DNA of 64,000 bases from positions 17,639-81,638 of the forward strand of contig CANMLX010000018.1 in assembly GCA_947498845.1 (NCBI GenBank), given 5' to 3'. Position numbers and translations under genes: made by a program. A model generated the notes under the pieces. It was not told the origin of the DNA. It did not search any database and was given only the letters and a program-made list of their open reading frames with translations. Position 1 is the first letter of the stretch. Each line of letters begins with the position of its first letter. Below, piece by piece: positions 16,867 through 26,250 of this stretch. The DNA is from an uncultured Flavobacteriaceae bacterium. GTDB taxonomy: Bacteria; Bacteroidota; Bacteroidia; Flavobacteriales; Flavobacteriaceae.

Positions 16867-18174
16867 TTATTCGTCTTTCCAGTTTAATCTATCCATTTGA
16901 TTATATGGCCATGGCGCTCCATTATTTTCAATATTCGACATCATATTATTTAATTCTGTTGGAGCAGCCGATTGTTCCATCACTAAATAGCGGCGCATAT
17001 CTAATATAATGGATAACGGATTAATACTTACGGGACACTCTTCTACACAAGCGTTACATGTGGTGCATGCCCAAAGTTCTTCGTGTGTAATATAATCCCC
17101 TAATAACTGCTTCCCATCGTCTTTAAACTCGCCATTATTAGCATCTATATTTTTCCCCACTTCTTCTAAACGATCACGTGTATCCATCATGATCTTTCTA
17201 GGCGATAATTGCTTTCCTGTTAAATTGGCTGGACATGACGATGTACATCTTCCACATTCTGTACAGGTATAAGCACTAAGTAATTGTACCCAGTTTAAAT
17301 CTTGCACATCGCTGGCTCCAAATTTCTCTGGCACCTCATCTTCGGCACCCTCTGCTGGAGCTGCAAATGGATCTGCATTGGGATCCATCATGAGCTGTAC
17401 TTCTTTGGTTACAGATGCTAAATTATTAAATTGTCCATTAGGTTTTATACTGGCATAAAATACATTTGGAAATGCCAGTATAATATGTAAATGCTTAGAA
17501 AAATATAAATAGTTTAAAAACACCAAAATGCCTAAAATGTGTACCCACCATGCTGCTCGTTCTATGATATGGAGTGTTGCTTCAGACATTGCCGAAAACC
17601 ATGGTGCTATATATTGGCTTATTATATTACCTGAATTCATTTGTTGAAAAGCTAGATCTGTAGCATTCATTGTTAAAAACAAGGTCATGAGTATAATTTC
17701 AAAATACAAAATGTAATTAGCATCGCTTTTAGGCCAGCTAGTCATTTCGCTATTCCAAAAACGCTTGAGTTTTACCACATTTCTTCGTATCCAAAAAACT
17801 GCAATTGATATGATCACTAAAATTGATAATATCTCGAAAGCGCCAATTAATACACCATAAAATGTTCCCATAGATGAAAATATGCGGTGTGTCCCAAACA
17901 ATCCATCTATTATAATTTCGAGAACCTCTAAGTTTATAATGATAAAACCTACATAAACTATAGCATGTAAAATGCCCGCGATAGGTCTGCGCACCATTTT
18001 ACTTTGCCCAAAGGCAATTTTTAGCATGTTTTTTAAACGTTGGGCTTTATTATCACTTACATCAACATCGCGACCTAACTTAATATTACGAATAAGTTTT
18101 TTTACATTTCTTGCAAAATAACCTATACCTATGATTAATGCTAAAGCAAAAAGAATATTTGGTATATATGGCAT
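16867..18174 (-). CDS. Membrane Fe-S protein, heterodisulfide-reductase-like (b-type domain plus 2[4Fe-4S])
   Basis: 435 residues. The first ~245 residues contain about five membrane segments, resembling a NarI/HdrE-type cytochrome b subunit. The C-terminal part carries two ferredoxin cysteine sets, C304-x2-C307-x2-C310-x3-C314-P and C370-x2-C373-x2-C376-x3-C380-P. This is the layout of the HdrDE/DsrK-like family in which the CCG part is on a separate chain, here the product of 15684-16475. Likely role: electron transfer between the quinone pool and a cytoplasmic thiol/disulfide or dehydrogenase partner; the substrate is unknown. The upstream mlaD-like gene ends 15 bp away. Confidence 0.85.
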   Translation of the reverse strand: MPYIPNILFALALIIGIGYFARNVKKLIRNIKLGRDVDVSDNKAQRLKNMLKIAFGQSKMVRRPIAGILHAIVYVGFIIINLEVLEIIIDGLFGTHRIFSSMGTFYGVLIGAFEILSILVIISIAVFWIRRNVVKLKRFWNSEMTSWPKSDANYILYFEIILMTLFLTMNATDLAFQQMNSGNIISQYIAPWFSAMSEATLHIIERAAWWVHILGILVFLNYLYFSKHLHIILAFPNVFYASIKPNGQFNNLASVTKEVQLMMDPNADPFAAPAEGAEDEVPEKFGASDVQDLNWVQLLSAYTCTECGRCTSSCPANLTGKQLSPRKIMMDTRDRLEEVGKNIDANNGEFKDDGKQLLGDYITHEELWACTTCNACVEECPVSINPLSIILDMRRYLVMEQSAAPTELNNMMSNIENNGAPWPYNQMDRLNWKDE

Positions 18175-18189
18175 AGTTTAATTAGTTAC

Positions 18190-19113
18190 CTATTCCTTTT
18201 CGTAAGGAATTTCTTTTTTGGATAATATTCTAAAATAACGCTTAGGGTGTAATTTAACATCTCTTAATAACGCTTCTAATTCTTTTGATGCTCCCGTTAA
18301 ATTATCATACAACTTATCATCATTAAGTAGTTTACCCATAGAGCCTTTATTGTTCTCTAAGTTAGTTAATATTTTATTAAACTTCCCCAAAGTTTGGTTT
18401 AATGTAGTTACAGTCGTTCCTACATTTGCATCTTTTAATTGCTTCGATAATACTGCTAATTCGCCACTCATGGTTTTAAATTTATCAAGTATAATCGTAA
18501 TATTTTTATCGTTTTTAGCTATAACATTATTTACAGAATTAGAGGTTGCTTTAAAGGATCGTAATGTGTTATTCAATTCTTTTATAGTGGACTTAAGTCC
18601 ATCTTTAGAATCGTCTACAACCAAATTATTTAAATTGGTTAGTAAGGTATCTGAGGTTCTTAACGTCGCATCTAAATCTTTACTTAATCCTGAGAAATTT
18701 TTTGAAAGACTTTTTACTAATCCAGCTTCGACTACAGATTCTAAAACATCTCCAGATGTAGCTAATGCGCCTTCTCTATTTACTAAGATTGCTAAACCAC
18801 TCCCACTCATTGGCCCAACCTCATAAAGCTTAACTTTAGTTGTTTTTGAAAACTCTAATTCATCACTTACAGTAAACGATACTTTTGTTTTTTCTGTTTT
18901 GTAATCGTAGACAATGTCCTTTATTTTCCCAACAACATTCCCTTTTACAGTTACTGGAGAAGAAAGTGTTAAATCGTTAAAATTAAATTCTGTGTGATAG
19001 GTGCTTGAGGAATCGAAAAGGCTTTGTCCTTTTAGATAGTTAAATCCAAAAACAAACAATGCTATACCTAATAGCACAAGTACTCCTGTTTTTACTTCTT
19101 TTGATATTTTCAA
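18190..19113 (-). CDS. MlaD/MCE family lipid-transport protein
   Basis: 307 residues: one N-terminal membrane anchor (about 9-27), an MCE/MlaD domain at about 37-115 (FNDLTLSSPVTVKGNVVGKI; later VGPMSGSGLAIL), then a long helical, coiled-coil-like region to the end. MCE proteins bind phospholipids in the periplasm and work with an MlaE/MlaF ABC transporter, whose genes are not in this window. It lies 55 bp downstream of the amidase gene and just upstream of the Fe-S oxidoreductase genes, forming one minus-strand group. Confidence 0.88.
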   Translation of the reverse strand: MKISKEVKTGVLVLLGIALFVFGFNYLKGQSLFDSSSTYHTEFNFNDLTLSSPVTVKGNVVGKIKDIVYDYKTEKTKVSFTVSDELEFSKTTKVKLYEVGPMSGSGLAILVNREGALATSGDVLESVVEAGLVKSLSKNFSGLSKDLDATLRTSDTLLTNLNNLVVDDSKDGLKSTIKELNNTLRSFKATSNSVNNVIAKNDKNITIILDKFKTMSGELAVLSKQLKDANVGTTVTTLNQTLGKFNKILTNLENNKGSMGKLLNDDKLYDNLTGASKELEALLRDVKLHPKRYFRILSKKEIPYEKE

Positions 19114-19168
19114 AATATAGAGGCTTTAAGTAGAACAAATTTAAAATAAATTTTGGATAAGTATCTCG

Positions 19169-20275
19169 CTAGTTTGATGTAGTTTTTAATACTTCTGAAA
19201 GTGGCATCTTTTTATCATCCTTAAAAGCCACTACAAAGCATGTCTTGTATCCTTTTAATTTTGCTTCTTCGGCCAAAGTTTTAATTTCGGTATAATTTGA
19301 AGTATTACCATAAAAATATTTATAAACACTGCCTTCTTTTAGTCTAGATATATTGTCTAGTCCTTTAAAATTGTAGGGTTTAGGCATTAATTTTCTCGAG
19401 CTTGCTGCTATTTGCACTTTAAACGCTATGTCTTGATAAATTTCAGATGTTTTTTCTTCTGCGATTACGTCTTCATTATTTATAACTACGTTTCCTGAGT
19501 TTTGCTCAATAGTCTTTTTATATTTTAAAATAGCTTCGGCAATCGATTTAGACATTTGTTGTTGCCCTTTTTTTGAATTTAAAAAAGCTCCTTCTCTCTT
19601 ATTTGTTAAAAAGCCTAATTCTATTAAAACACTTGGCATCACTGTTTGATGCAATACAATAAATCCTGCTTGTTTTACCTTTCTGTTTTTTCGTTGTGCA
19701 GCTACAAAACTATCCTGAACCAGATTCGCCAAATAAATACTTTGATCTAAATACTCTTCTAATCCTAATATAATACTTATCGCAGATTCTGGAGACCTTG
19801 GATCAAAACCATCATAATTCTTTTGATAATCATCCTCCATAAAAATCACAGAGTTTTCTTTTTTTGCAACTTCAAAATTAGTTTGATTTCTGTGTAACCC
19901 CAAAACAAATGTTCCTGCCCCATAAGCTTGTGAGGAATGCGAATCACAGTGTACCGAAACAAACAAATCGGCATTGGCTTTATTGGCAATCTTTCCTCTA
20001 ACATATAAATCAATAAACTCATCTTTTTTACGTGTATAGATCACTTTAATATCTGGGTTTTCTTGTAACTTTTTACCAACCGCTAAGACGACCTTTAAAG
20101 CAATATCTTTTTCTATGTAACCATTACCTAAATTACCAGAATCTTTCCCACCATGTCCTGCATCTAAAACTACCACGAACTTATCATCATTCACTTGTCC
20201 TTGTAAATTAATAAAGGCGGATAATGTTAATACTATCATAAAGGATACGAAAAGTAACAGTCTACTCGTTTTCAT
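19169..20275 (-). CDS. N-acetylmuramoyl-L-alanine amidase (Amidase_3)
   Basis: 368 residues: signal peptide (about 1-27), then a zinc amidase domain with ligands visible in LDAGHGGKDSG (His41), IEKDIAL (Glu55) and VSVHCDSHS (His109), and the catalytic-type LIELGFLTNKRE near 217-228. The C-terminal ~90 residues (VQIAASSRKLMP...) resemble a SPOR-like domain that would bind denuded peptidoglycan at division sites. The enzyme cleaves the amide between MurNAc and the stem peptide. First gene of the minus-strand block and divergent from lptD, an envelope-biogenesis pairing. Confidence 0.92.
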   Translation of the reverse strand: MKTSRLLLFVSFMIVLTLSAFINLQGQVNDDKFVVVLDAGHGGKDSGNLGNGYIEKDIALKVVLAVGKKLQENPDIKVIYTRKKDEFIDLYVRGKIANKANADLFVSVHCDSHSSQAYGAGTFVLGLHRNQTNFEVAKKENSVIFMEDDYQKNYDGFDPRSPESAISIILGLEEYLDQSIYLANLVQDSFVAAQRKNRKVKQAGFIVLHQTVMPSVLIELGFLTNKREGAFLNSKKGQQQMSKSIAEAILKYKKTIEQNSGNVVINNEDVIAEEKTSEIYQDIAFKVQIAASSRKLMPKPYNFKGLDNISRLKEGSVYKYFYGNTSNYTEIKTLAEEAKLKGYKTCFVVAFKDDKKMPLSEVLKTTSN

Positions 20276-20449
20276 GTGGTGTATATTATTAATTAAATCT
20301 TAATCTTTTATCAAAATTTTATTTATCAATTAAAAAGGGTTTGATTTTTGATAACGTAGAAAAAAGATTTTAATGGCTAAAAATAGGTTTTACTCAAATT
20401 ATAATTTTTCTGAAGAATATAAATTAATCACAGAAAAATATATGTAATT

Positions 20450-23224
20450 TTGGCATTTCAAAAACCGAGCCATACTTTTACAAAAATACATTTAAAAGCG
20501 TTGTATACAAACAAGTTTAAAATACTTTTTATAGTGAGTTTTACAGTGTTTATTAACACGTTTTGCTTCGCTCAAGACCTTCCTAAAAAAGGTAGAAAGA
20601 TAAAAGCTAAACCTCAAGATAGTGTTGTTGTTGGTATTGATTCTATTATTAAACCCGAAGTTTCTGAAAAAACACAAGACACCATTTTATCTGATTCTAT
20701 ACAACCTAAAAAAAAGGAAGTATTAGAAACCATAGTAGATTATAGTGCTATTGGCTACACCTCTCTTAACCAAAAAAAGCAACAAATATACCTTTACGAT
20801 CAAGCCGAAGTTAAATATGGAGATATAAATATTAAAGCTGGTAAAATTACTATTAATTACGAAAAAGACGAGGTTTATGCCAAGGGTATTATTGATTCAA
20901 CAGGTGCTTATACACAAGCTCCTGTTTTTAATCAAGGGGGAAACGAAGTTAAACCAGACTCTATTTTATTCAATACAAAATCAGAGAAAGCGCTTATTTA
21001 TAATAGTATAACTGCGCAGGGAGAAGGTACTGTAATTGCAAAAATTACTAAAAAAGAAAACGACTCGGTTTATTTTATAAAAAATGCAAAATATACCACT
21101 GCAGAAAATTTAGAAGATCCAGAATATTATATTAAATTAAGAAAAGCAAAGATTGTACCTGGTAAGAAGATTATAACTGGGTTAGCTAATTTATTTATTT
21201 ATGATGTACCAACACCTATAGGTGTACCATTTGCTTTTTTCCCTCAGTCTGAAAAGCAAACTTCTGGGGTACTAATTCCCACCTTTGGAGAACAAAATGA
21301 TAGAGGTTACTTTTTACAAAACGGCGGTTATTATTTTGCTATAAGTGACCATGTAGATTTAGCTTTAACAGGAGATTATTATACCAACGGTAGTTTTGGT
21401 GTAAGAACTAATAGTACCTATGCTGTAAGGTATAGATTTAGAGGAACTTTTGGCTTTAGGTATGAAAACTTAATTACTAGTGAACGTGGCTTTCCTGATT
21501 ATGCAAAAAATACCATTTATAATATAAACTGGTCTCATAGTCAAGATGCAAAAGCTAGTCCTAGCTCACGCTTTTCGGCATCGGTGAATTTGGGAAGTAG
21601 TCAGTTTTTTAGATCCTCACTAAATCAAACTACCACTGGAGCCTTTTTAAATAATACACTTTCATCTTCTATTTCATATAGCAAATCATTTCAAGGAGAA
21701 CCTCAGGTTGATTTTTCTGTAACCGCTACTCATTCTCAAAACACCAGATCTGAAGGTAACAACATAAGCATGACACTTCCTACTTTTCAGGCCAATGTAG
21801 GTAGAATATTCCCCTTAGCTCCTAAAACGGGAACAAAAAAGGGAGTCATTCAAAATTTAAGTTTGCAATACAGTGTTAGAGCAGAAAACTCATACACTAC
21901 AAACGATGAAGAATTTTTTAAAAAGGAAATGTTTGCCAATGCTAGATCTGGAGTACAACACAGTATTCCATTAAGTACAAACTTTAAAGTTTTTAAGCAC
22001 TTTAGTGTGAGTGGTAGTACAAGTTATAATGAAGTTTGGAACTTTAAAACTATTGATAGACGTTTTGATTTAGAAAACCGAGAAACGATTACCGATACCA
22101 TAAAAGGCTTTGATTCTTTTAGAACATATAATTTTTCAACAAGTATTGGTACTACGGTTTATGGTATGTTTAATTTTGAAAAGAAAGGTGAAGACAGGAA
22201 AATTAAAGCTATAAGGCACGTTATGAGACCAGGTATTAGTTATAGTATTAATCCCGCTTTTGATAAATATTATGACACTTATGAAGGTGATGAAATTATA
22301 GATGCTAATGGCGCAACAAGAAGAGAGATAGAAACGTTCACACGATTTGAACAATCGCTTTTTGGTAGGCCTAATCAAAACTTTTCAAGCTCGATGGGAA
22401 TTTCTCTATCTAACAACTTTGAAGCTAAAGTAAGAGATAAAGATTCTACTGCTACAGAACCTAAAAAAATAATATTAATAAATAACTTAAACTTCTCTAC
22501 TTCGTATAATTTTGCTGGAGATTCTCTGCAATGGAGTCCTGTTAGGGTAAGTGGAGGCACACAGTTTTTTGACAATAAACTAAGTTTAAATTTTGGAGCT
22601 TCTTTAGATCCTTATGCTCTAGATAATAACAACATTAGAATAAATAAATTTAATATTGATAATGGCGGGAGTTTATTTAGATTAACCAGTGCCAATGCAA
22701 ACATGAGTTATTCCTTATCCAGTAAAGGTTTTGAAAATAAAGATAGGAATAGTGATACTAGTGTTCAGGAAAACTTGCGAAATGGAGGTCGTGCCGATGA
22801 TTTATTTGGTAGATCGGATGATTTTGGCAGAAGTCAATTAGAAAATAAAGAAGAGGACGAAGATGAAGAAAATAGCGAGTTTTATAAATTTAAAGTTCCA
22901 TGGGACTTACGCTTAGCTTATGCGGTAAACTATAATAATTCAAGACGTAATAATGAGATATCTTCACATTCTTTAATGTTTTCTGGTAATATAGAATTAT
23001 CTCCCAGATGGTCTATTGGAGGATCTTCGGGTTATGATTTTAAAAATAAAGGCTTTACTTTTACACAGCTTAGGTTTGCAAGAGACCTACTTAGTTGGCG
23101 TTTAAACTTTAGTTGGGTCCCTTTTAGCACAAGAAGTTCATGGAATTTCTTTATTGGTATTAAGTCTAATTTATTAAAAGACTTAAAGTACGAGAAGCGT
23201 AGACAACCAGATCAAACGCTTTAA
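20450..23224 (+). CDS. lptD: LptD-like outer-membrane LPS assembly protein
   Basis: 924 residues as drawn: N-terminal signal peptide ending FCFAQD, an OstA/LptA-like periplasmic domain (YLYDQAEVKYGDINIKAG) and a long C-terminal beta-barrel with alternating aromatic strands. LptD with LptE inserts lipopolysaccharide into the outer leaflet. The start is uncertain. The TTG at 20450 lies inside TAATTTTG (20445-20452), an exact TAnnTTTG -7 box. If that box is used, the start must lie downstream; a second in-frame TTG at 20501 leaves a compact 25-residue signal peptide (YTNKFKILFIVSF...). No in-frame ATG exists in this stretch. Confidence 0.88.
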   Translation: MAFQKPSHTFTKIHLKALYTNKFKILFIVSFTVFINTFCFAQDLPKKGRKIKAKPQDSVVVGIDSIIKPEVSEKTQDTILSDSIQPKKKEVLETIVDYSAIGYTSLNQKKQQIYLYDQAEVKYGDINIKAGKITINYEKDEVYAKGIIDSTGAYTQAPVFNQGGNEVKPDSILFNTKSEKALIYNSITAQGEGTVIAKITKKENDSVYFIKNAKYTTAENLEDPEYYIKLRKAKIVPGKKIITGLANLFIYDVPTPIGVPFAFFPQSEKQTSGVLIPTFGEQNDRGYFLQNGGYYFAISDHVDLALTGDYYTNGSFGVRTNSTYAVRYRFRGTFGFRYENLITSERGFPDYAKNTIYNINWSHSQDAKASPSSRFSASVNLGSSQFFRSSLNQTTTGAFLNNTLSSSISYSKSFQGEPQVDFSVTATHSQNTRSEGNNISMTLPTFQANVGRIFPLAPKTGTKKGVIQNLSLQYSVRAENSYTTNDEEFFKKEMFANARSGVQHSIPLSTNFKVFKHFSVSGSTSYNEVWNFKTIDRRFDLENRETITDTIKGFDSFRTYNFSTSIGTTVYGMFNFEKKGEDRKIKAIRHVMRPGISYSINPAFDKYYDTYEGDEIIDANGATRREIETFTRFEQSLFGRPNQNFSSSMGISLSNNFEAKVRDKDSTATEPKKIILINNLNFSTSYNFAGDSLQWSPVRVSGGTQFFDNKLSLNFGASLDPYALDNNNIRINKFNIDNGGSLFRLTSANANMSYSLSSKGFENKDRNSDTSVQENLRNGGRADDLFGRSDDFGRSQLENKEEDEDEENSEFYKFKVPWDLRLAYAVNYNNSRRNNEISSHSLMFSGNIELSPRWSIGGSSGYDFKNKGFTFTQLRFARDLLSWRLNFSWVPFSTRSSWNFFIGIKSNLLKDLKYEKRRQPDQTL

Positions 23225-23336
23225 TATATCTTAAAATTAATTATGAAATGAGCCATAATAACCAAGTAGTTATGCCTACCGAAGTGTTTAATGGCGAATT
23301 ACATCTGACAACTGAAAAACACTAAATTTTAAACAG

Positions 23337-23717
23337 ATGAAAAAAGTGATTACTACAGATAAAGCCCCATCACCTATAGGTCCGTATAATCAAGCGGTTT
23401 TAGCCAATGGAACATTGTACATATCTGGACAAATTGCTCTACATCCTGAAAGCGGCATGCTTATTACTAATGATATAGAAAGTGAAACATTACAGGTCAT
23501 GCAAAATCTTAAAGCTATTTTACAGGCTTGTAAATTAACGTTTAAAAATGTTGTGAAGTCTTCTATATTTATTTCTAACATGAATAATTTCTCCTCAATA
23601 AATGAAGTTTATGGTCGTTTTTTTGATGATAATACTGCTCCTGCAAGAGAAACTGTTGAAGTTAGTAAATTACCTAAAAATGTAAATGTTGAAATAAGTA
23701 TGATTGCTATTGTATAA
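23337..23717 (+). CDS. ridA: RidA family enamine/imine deaminase
   Basis: 126 residues, matching the RidA/YjgF/TdcF family: APSPIGPYNQAV near the start, YISGQIALHPESG in the middle, and the Arg-containing motif APARETVEVSKLP near the end. The protein forms trimers and hydrolyses reactive 2-aminoacrylate-type enamines released by PLP enzymes. ATG start 112 bp behind lptD, on the same strand. Transcribed convergently with the histidine kinase gene, which ends 13 bp away. Confidence 0.93.
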   Translation: MKKVITTDKAPSPIGPYNQAVLANGTLYISGQIALHPESGMLITNDIESETLQVMQNLKAILQACKLTFKNVVKSSIFISNMNNFSSINEVYGRFFDDNTAPARETVEVSKLPKNVNVEISMIAIV

Positions 23718-23730
23718 CAACAATGATTAA

Positions 23731-25158
23731 TTAAGCTTGTGCTTTTTCTTTTAAAGCATATTTCTCTAAAACCAACTTTAATTTTTTATTATCTATTGGC
23801 TTTGATAAGAAATCATCCACCCCTGCTTTTCTTGCATTTTCAATATCTTCTTCAAAAGCACTGGCCGAAACTGCTATAATAGGAATACTTTTTTTAGCGT
23901 ACTTGTCTGTTTTTTTGACAATTTTTGTCGCTTCATAACCATTCATCTTTGGCATATAGATGTCCATAAAAATCATATCAAAGTCTATTACTTTATAGAG
24001 ATTAACAGCATCTAGACCATTTGTTACAAAAGTACAATCTGCACCTTGTTGCTCTAGTAAGAACTTAATAACCTTTTGATTCATTTTATTATCTTCTGCC
24101 ACAAGGACATTAAATTTATAATCTAAGTCATTAAGCAACATAGATTTTTCTTTATCATTTTCCTTTCTAAGAGTTAATGTCTTTTTAAGTTGTAAACTAA
24201 AATAAAAGGTAGATCCTTCGTTCTCTTTACTTTCTATTTTAAGAGCACCTCCCATAAACTTAACAAGCTTGTTAGTTACAGATAACCCAACACCAAAACC
24301 TCTGTAATCTTGAATTGATGTTAAATGAGTATCATCAAAAGCACTAAAAGCATGTTCGATTTCATACTCACTCATACCAACACCTGTATCTTTAATATAA
24401 AATGTAACTATTTGATCATCATGATTAGTTACAGTATGATCTATGGTAACAGATACTTTTCCATTATTTGTAAATTTAATTGCGTTATTAACAAGATTAA
24501 CTAATACCTGTCTTATTTTACTAAGGTCTCCTAGAAGCAAAAAATTATGTTTTTTATCTGCTCTAAAATTAAACTCAAATGCTAAACCTTTTTCCCAAGC
24601 TTGATACTTAAAAATTTTGAATAATTTCTTCAAATCAGATTCAAGACTTATAGTTTCTTGTTTAAATTTTAGTTCACCTTCAAGCCATTTAGAATTATTT
24701 AAAATAGTATTTATTAACTGCAAAAGATGTTCTGATGAGTACTCGGCTATTTCTACTTGAGCGCTTTGGTCTAAATCTAAATTGGTATCTCTTAACATAC
24801 GCAACATTCCCAAAATAGTACTCAAAGGAATACGAATTTCATGACTTATATTTGCTAAATAAATTGATTTATTTTTGGATGTTTCTTGAACTTTTTGCAA
24901 CTCCAATTCGAGTTCACTTATTCTATCATTCAAATAATTTTCTATGACATCTGAATCGGAATTTAGCCTCAAAGTATATAAAAAAGTAAAAACAACAAAA
25001 ACGAGTAGAAGATAGACCAGTAAAGCAAATGCTACTAAGTAATTTCTATCATCTAAAAATTTAACTCCTACAAAATAAAGAGTTCCCAAGACTATTAATC
25101 CTAAAACCGAACAGATAGCCCATATATTAATTGATTTTTTTGATTTGGGAGGAAACAT
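23731..25158 (-). CDS. Hybrid sensor histidine kinase with C-terminal receiver domain
   Basis: 475 residues. Two membrane helices (about 13-31 and 41-62) with almost no periplasmic loop, a short coiled coil (70-98), HisKA with phospho-acceptor His106 (NISHEIRIPLS), HATPase with DTGVGM (257-262) and GFGVGLSV (287-294), and a receiver domain from 349 with Asp399 in FMDIYMPKMNG. The tiny extracytoplasmic part suggests sensing inside the membrane or in the cytoplasm. No histidine phosphotransfer protein or response regulator is adjacent, so its output partner is unknown. Monocistronic; the region before its start contains a terminator (25254-25271) for upstream transcription. Confidence 0.92.
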   Translation of the reverse strand: MFPPKSKKSINIWAICSVLGLIVLGTLYFVGVKFLDDRNYLVAFALLVYLLLVFVVFTFLYTLRLNSDSDVIENYLNDRISELELELQKVQETSKNKSIYLANISHEIRIPLSTILGMLRMLRDTNLDLDQSAQVEIAEYSSEHLLQLINTILNNSKWLEGELKFKQETISLESDLKKLFKIFKYQAWEKGLAFEFNFRADKKHNFLLLGDLSKIRQVLVNLVNNAIKFTNNGKVSVTIDHTVTNHDDQIVTFYIKDTGVGMSEYEIEHAFSAFDDTHLTSIQDYRGFGVGLSVTNKLVKFMGGALKIESKENEGSTFYFSLQLKKTLTLRKENDKEKSMLLNDLDYKFNVLVAEDNKMNQKVIKFLLEQQGADCTFVTNGLDAVNLYKVIDFDMIFMDIYMPKMNGYEATKIVKKTDKYAKKSIPIIAVSASAFEEDIENARKAGVDDFLSKPIDNKKLKLVLEKYALKEKAQA

Positions 25159-25253
25159 AAATTAAAAGATTAATTTACTTTAAAGATACAAACAATATAA
25201 ATATACTTTATGTTAATTTTATGCATTATAAGAAATTTATCTAAAATAAAAAC

Positions 25254-25271
25254 CCTTCCATTTCTGGAAGG
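25254..25271 (-). terminator. Minus-strand terminator upstream of the histidine kinase gene
   Basis: CCTTCCA-tttc-TGGAAGG, a perfect 7-bp stem; read on the minus strand it is followed by GTTTTTATTTT. It would end transcription arriving from the CAP-domain gene after the palindromic element at 25404-25566, shielding the kinase promoter. The remaining sequence in 25159-25587 shows no gene. Confidence 0.75.
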
Positions 25272-25403
25272 ATTTATACCTAAAGCTAAATTAAATAACA
25301 ATTAAGTTATCTATAACATATTAATTCATATAACTAACTCAAAATATTAAATGATACCAAAGTATTCAGATAATAAAAACAAACTAATACATTATTCTGT
25401 TAT

Positions 25404-25566
25404 TGAAGTGATTTAAACTTTTTCTTTTGCTTAAAAAATGTTGCAAATTCACTCACTTTTCGTTTCTTTTTTTGTCCGTAGCTATGGCTATGTACTTTAA
25501 AAAGCGCCTAAATTGAATAAATTTTCATTCATTTTCAGCTTAAAACAAAAAGTTTAAACCACTTCA
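25404..25566. repeat. Long imperfect palindromic element 3 (163 bp)
   Basis: Ends are TGAAGTGaTTTAAACTTTTT and its near complement AAAAAGTTTAAACcACTTCA. The core GTAGCTATGGCTATG at 25478-25492 is exactly central and identical to that of element 55597-55759, although the arms are unrelated. It lies between the CAP-domain gene stop (25588) and the terminator at 25254-25271. Confidence 0.85.
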
Positions 25567-25587
25567 TTGCTTAAAACTTTAAGCGAA

Positions 25588-26088
25588 TTATTTTCCTTTT
25601 TCTATAAACATGATGGTATAATACCATTTACCATCAACATCTTTCTCTGCCGATATATCAAAATCTGTGTAATCTCCCTCCAAATTTATTCTGTGACCAT
25701 CACTTTTAATCCATGCATTTACTACAGATTCTGCAGAAGTAAACCCGTAAGCAACATTTTCGGACACTTTCTTCGCTCCTGCATTTTCTTTTAAAAATTT
25801 ACTTCTCGAGAAAAAATTATCATGAGATATTTTTTTTGTATCCACCATGTAATCTGTATGACTAAATGCTTGCGATTTTACGACCAACAGACTTGATAAT
25901 GTGTTTAAGCCTTTAGACAATCTATAGTCATTTACTAAATCAAGAATTTTGGTTTCAATTTCTTTTGCTTCCGGTACAACCATATTATCAATTGACAATT
26001 CCTCGTCGTTATCGATTGAATCTACTGAACAGGAATAAGATAGTACAAAGAGGCATGCCAAAAGTGACACTTTGGTGAATAACTTCAT
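25588..26088 (-). CDS. CAP (SCP/PR1) domain lipoprotein
   Basis: 166 residues. Lipoprotein signal ending LSYSC (Cys20), an acidic linker, then a CAP superfamily domain: LVNDYRLSKGLNTL, SHTDYMVDTKKISHDNF, and SENVAYGFTSAESVVNAWIKSDGHRINL, the last being the conserved W..S.GH.. signature. The His residues that form the CAP cavity (SHTDY and SDGHR) are present. Bacterial CAP proteins are mostly uncharacterised secreted proteins. Monocistronic and followed by a palindromic element and terminator. Confidence 0.88.
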   Translation of the reverse strand: MKLFTKVSLLACLFVLSYSCSVDSIDNDEELSIDNMVVPEAKEIETKILDLVNDYRLSKGLNTLSSLLVVKSQAFSHTDYMVDTKKISHDNFFSRSKFLKENAGAKKVSENVAYGFTSAESVVNAWIKSDGHRINLEGDYTDFDISAEKDVDGKWYYTIMFIEKGK

Positions 26089-26164
26089 GGTTAAGTAAAT
26101 TTAGATTTGGGATTATAAATTTACTATGAGAAGCCACCAAAAAATGTTAACGAAATGTTAAAAT

Positions 26165-26208
26165 CGATTAAAAACATGTATTTCGTCGAAAATAAATGTT
26201 TTTAATCG
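26165..26208. terminator. Long hairpin between the CAP gene and pdxH
   Basis: CGATTAAAAACAT / ATGTTTTTAATCG, a perfect 13-bp stem around an 18-nt loop that itself contains TTTCG-t-CGAAA. On the minus strand it follows the pdxH stop (26251) by about 45 bp and runs into ATTTTAAC, a weak T-tract. Probable pdxH terminator; it also lies upstream of the CAP gene promoter region. Confidence 0.55.
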
Positions 26209-26250
26209 TTGAAATGCGTTTTTTTGAAATAAAAAACTTACTTAATATTT

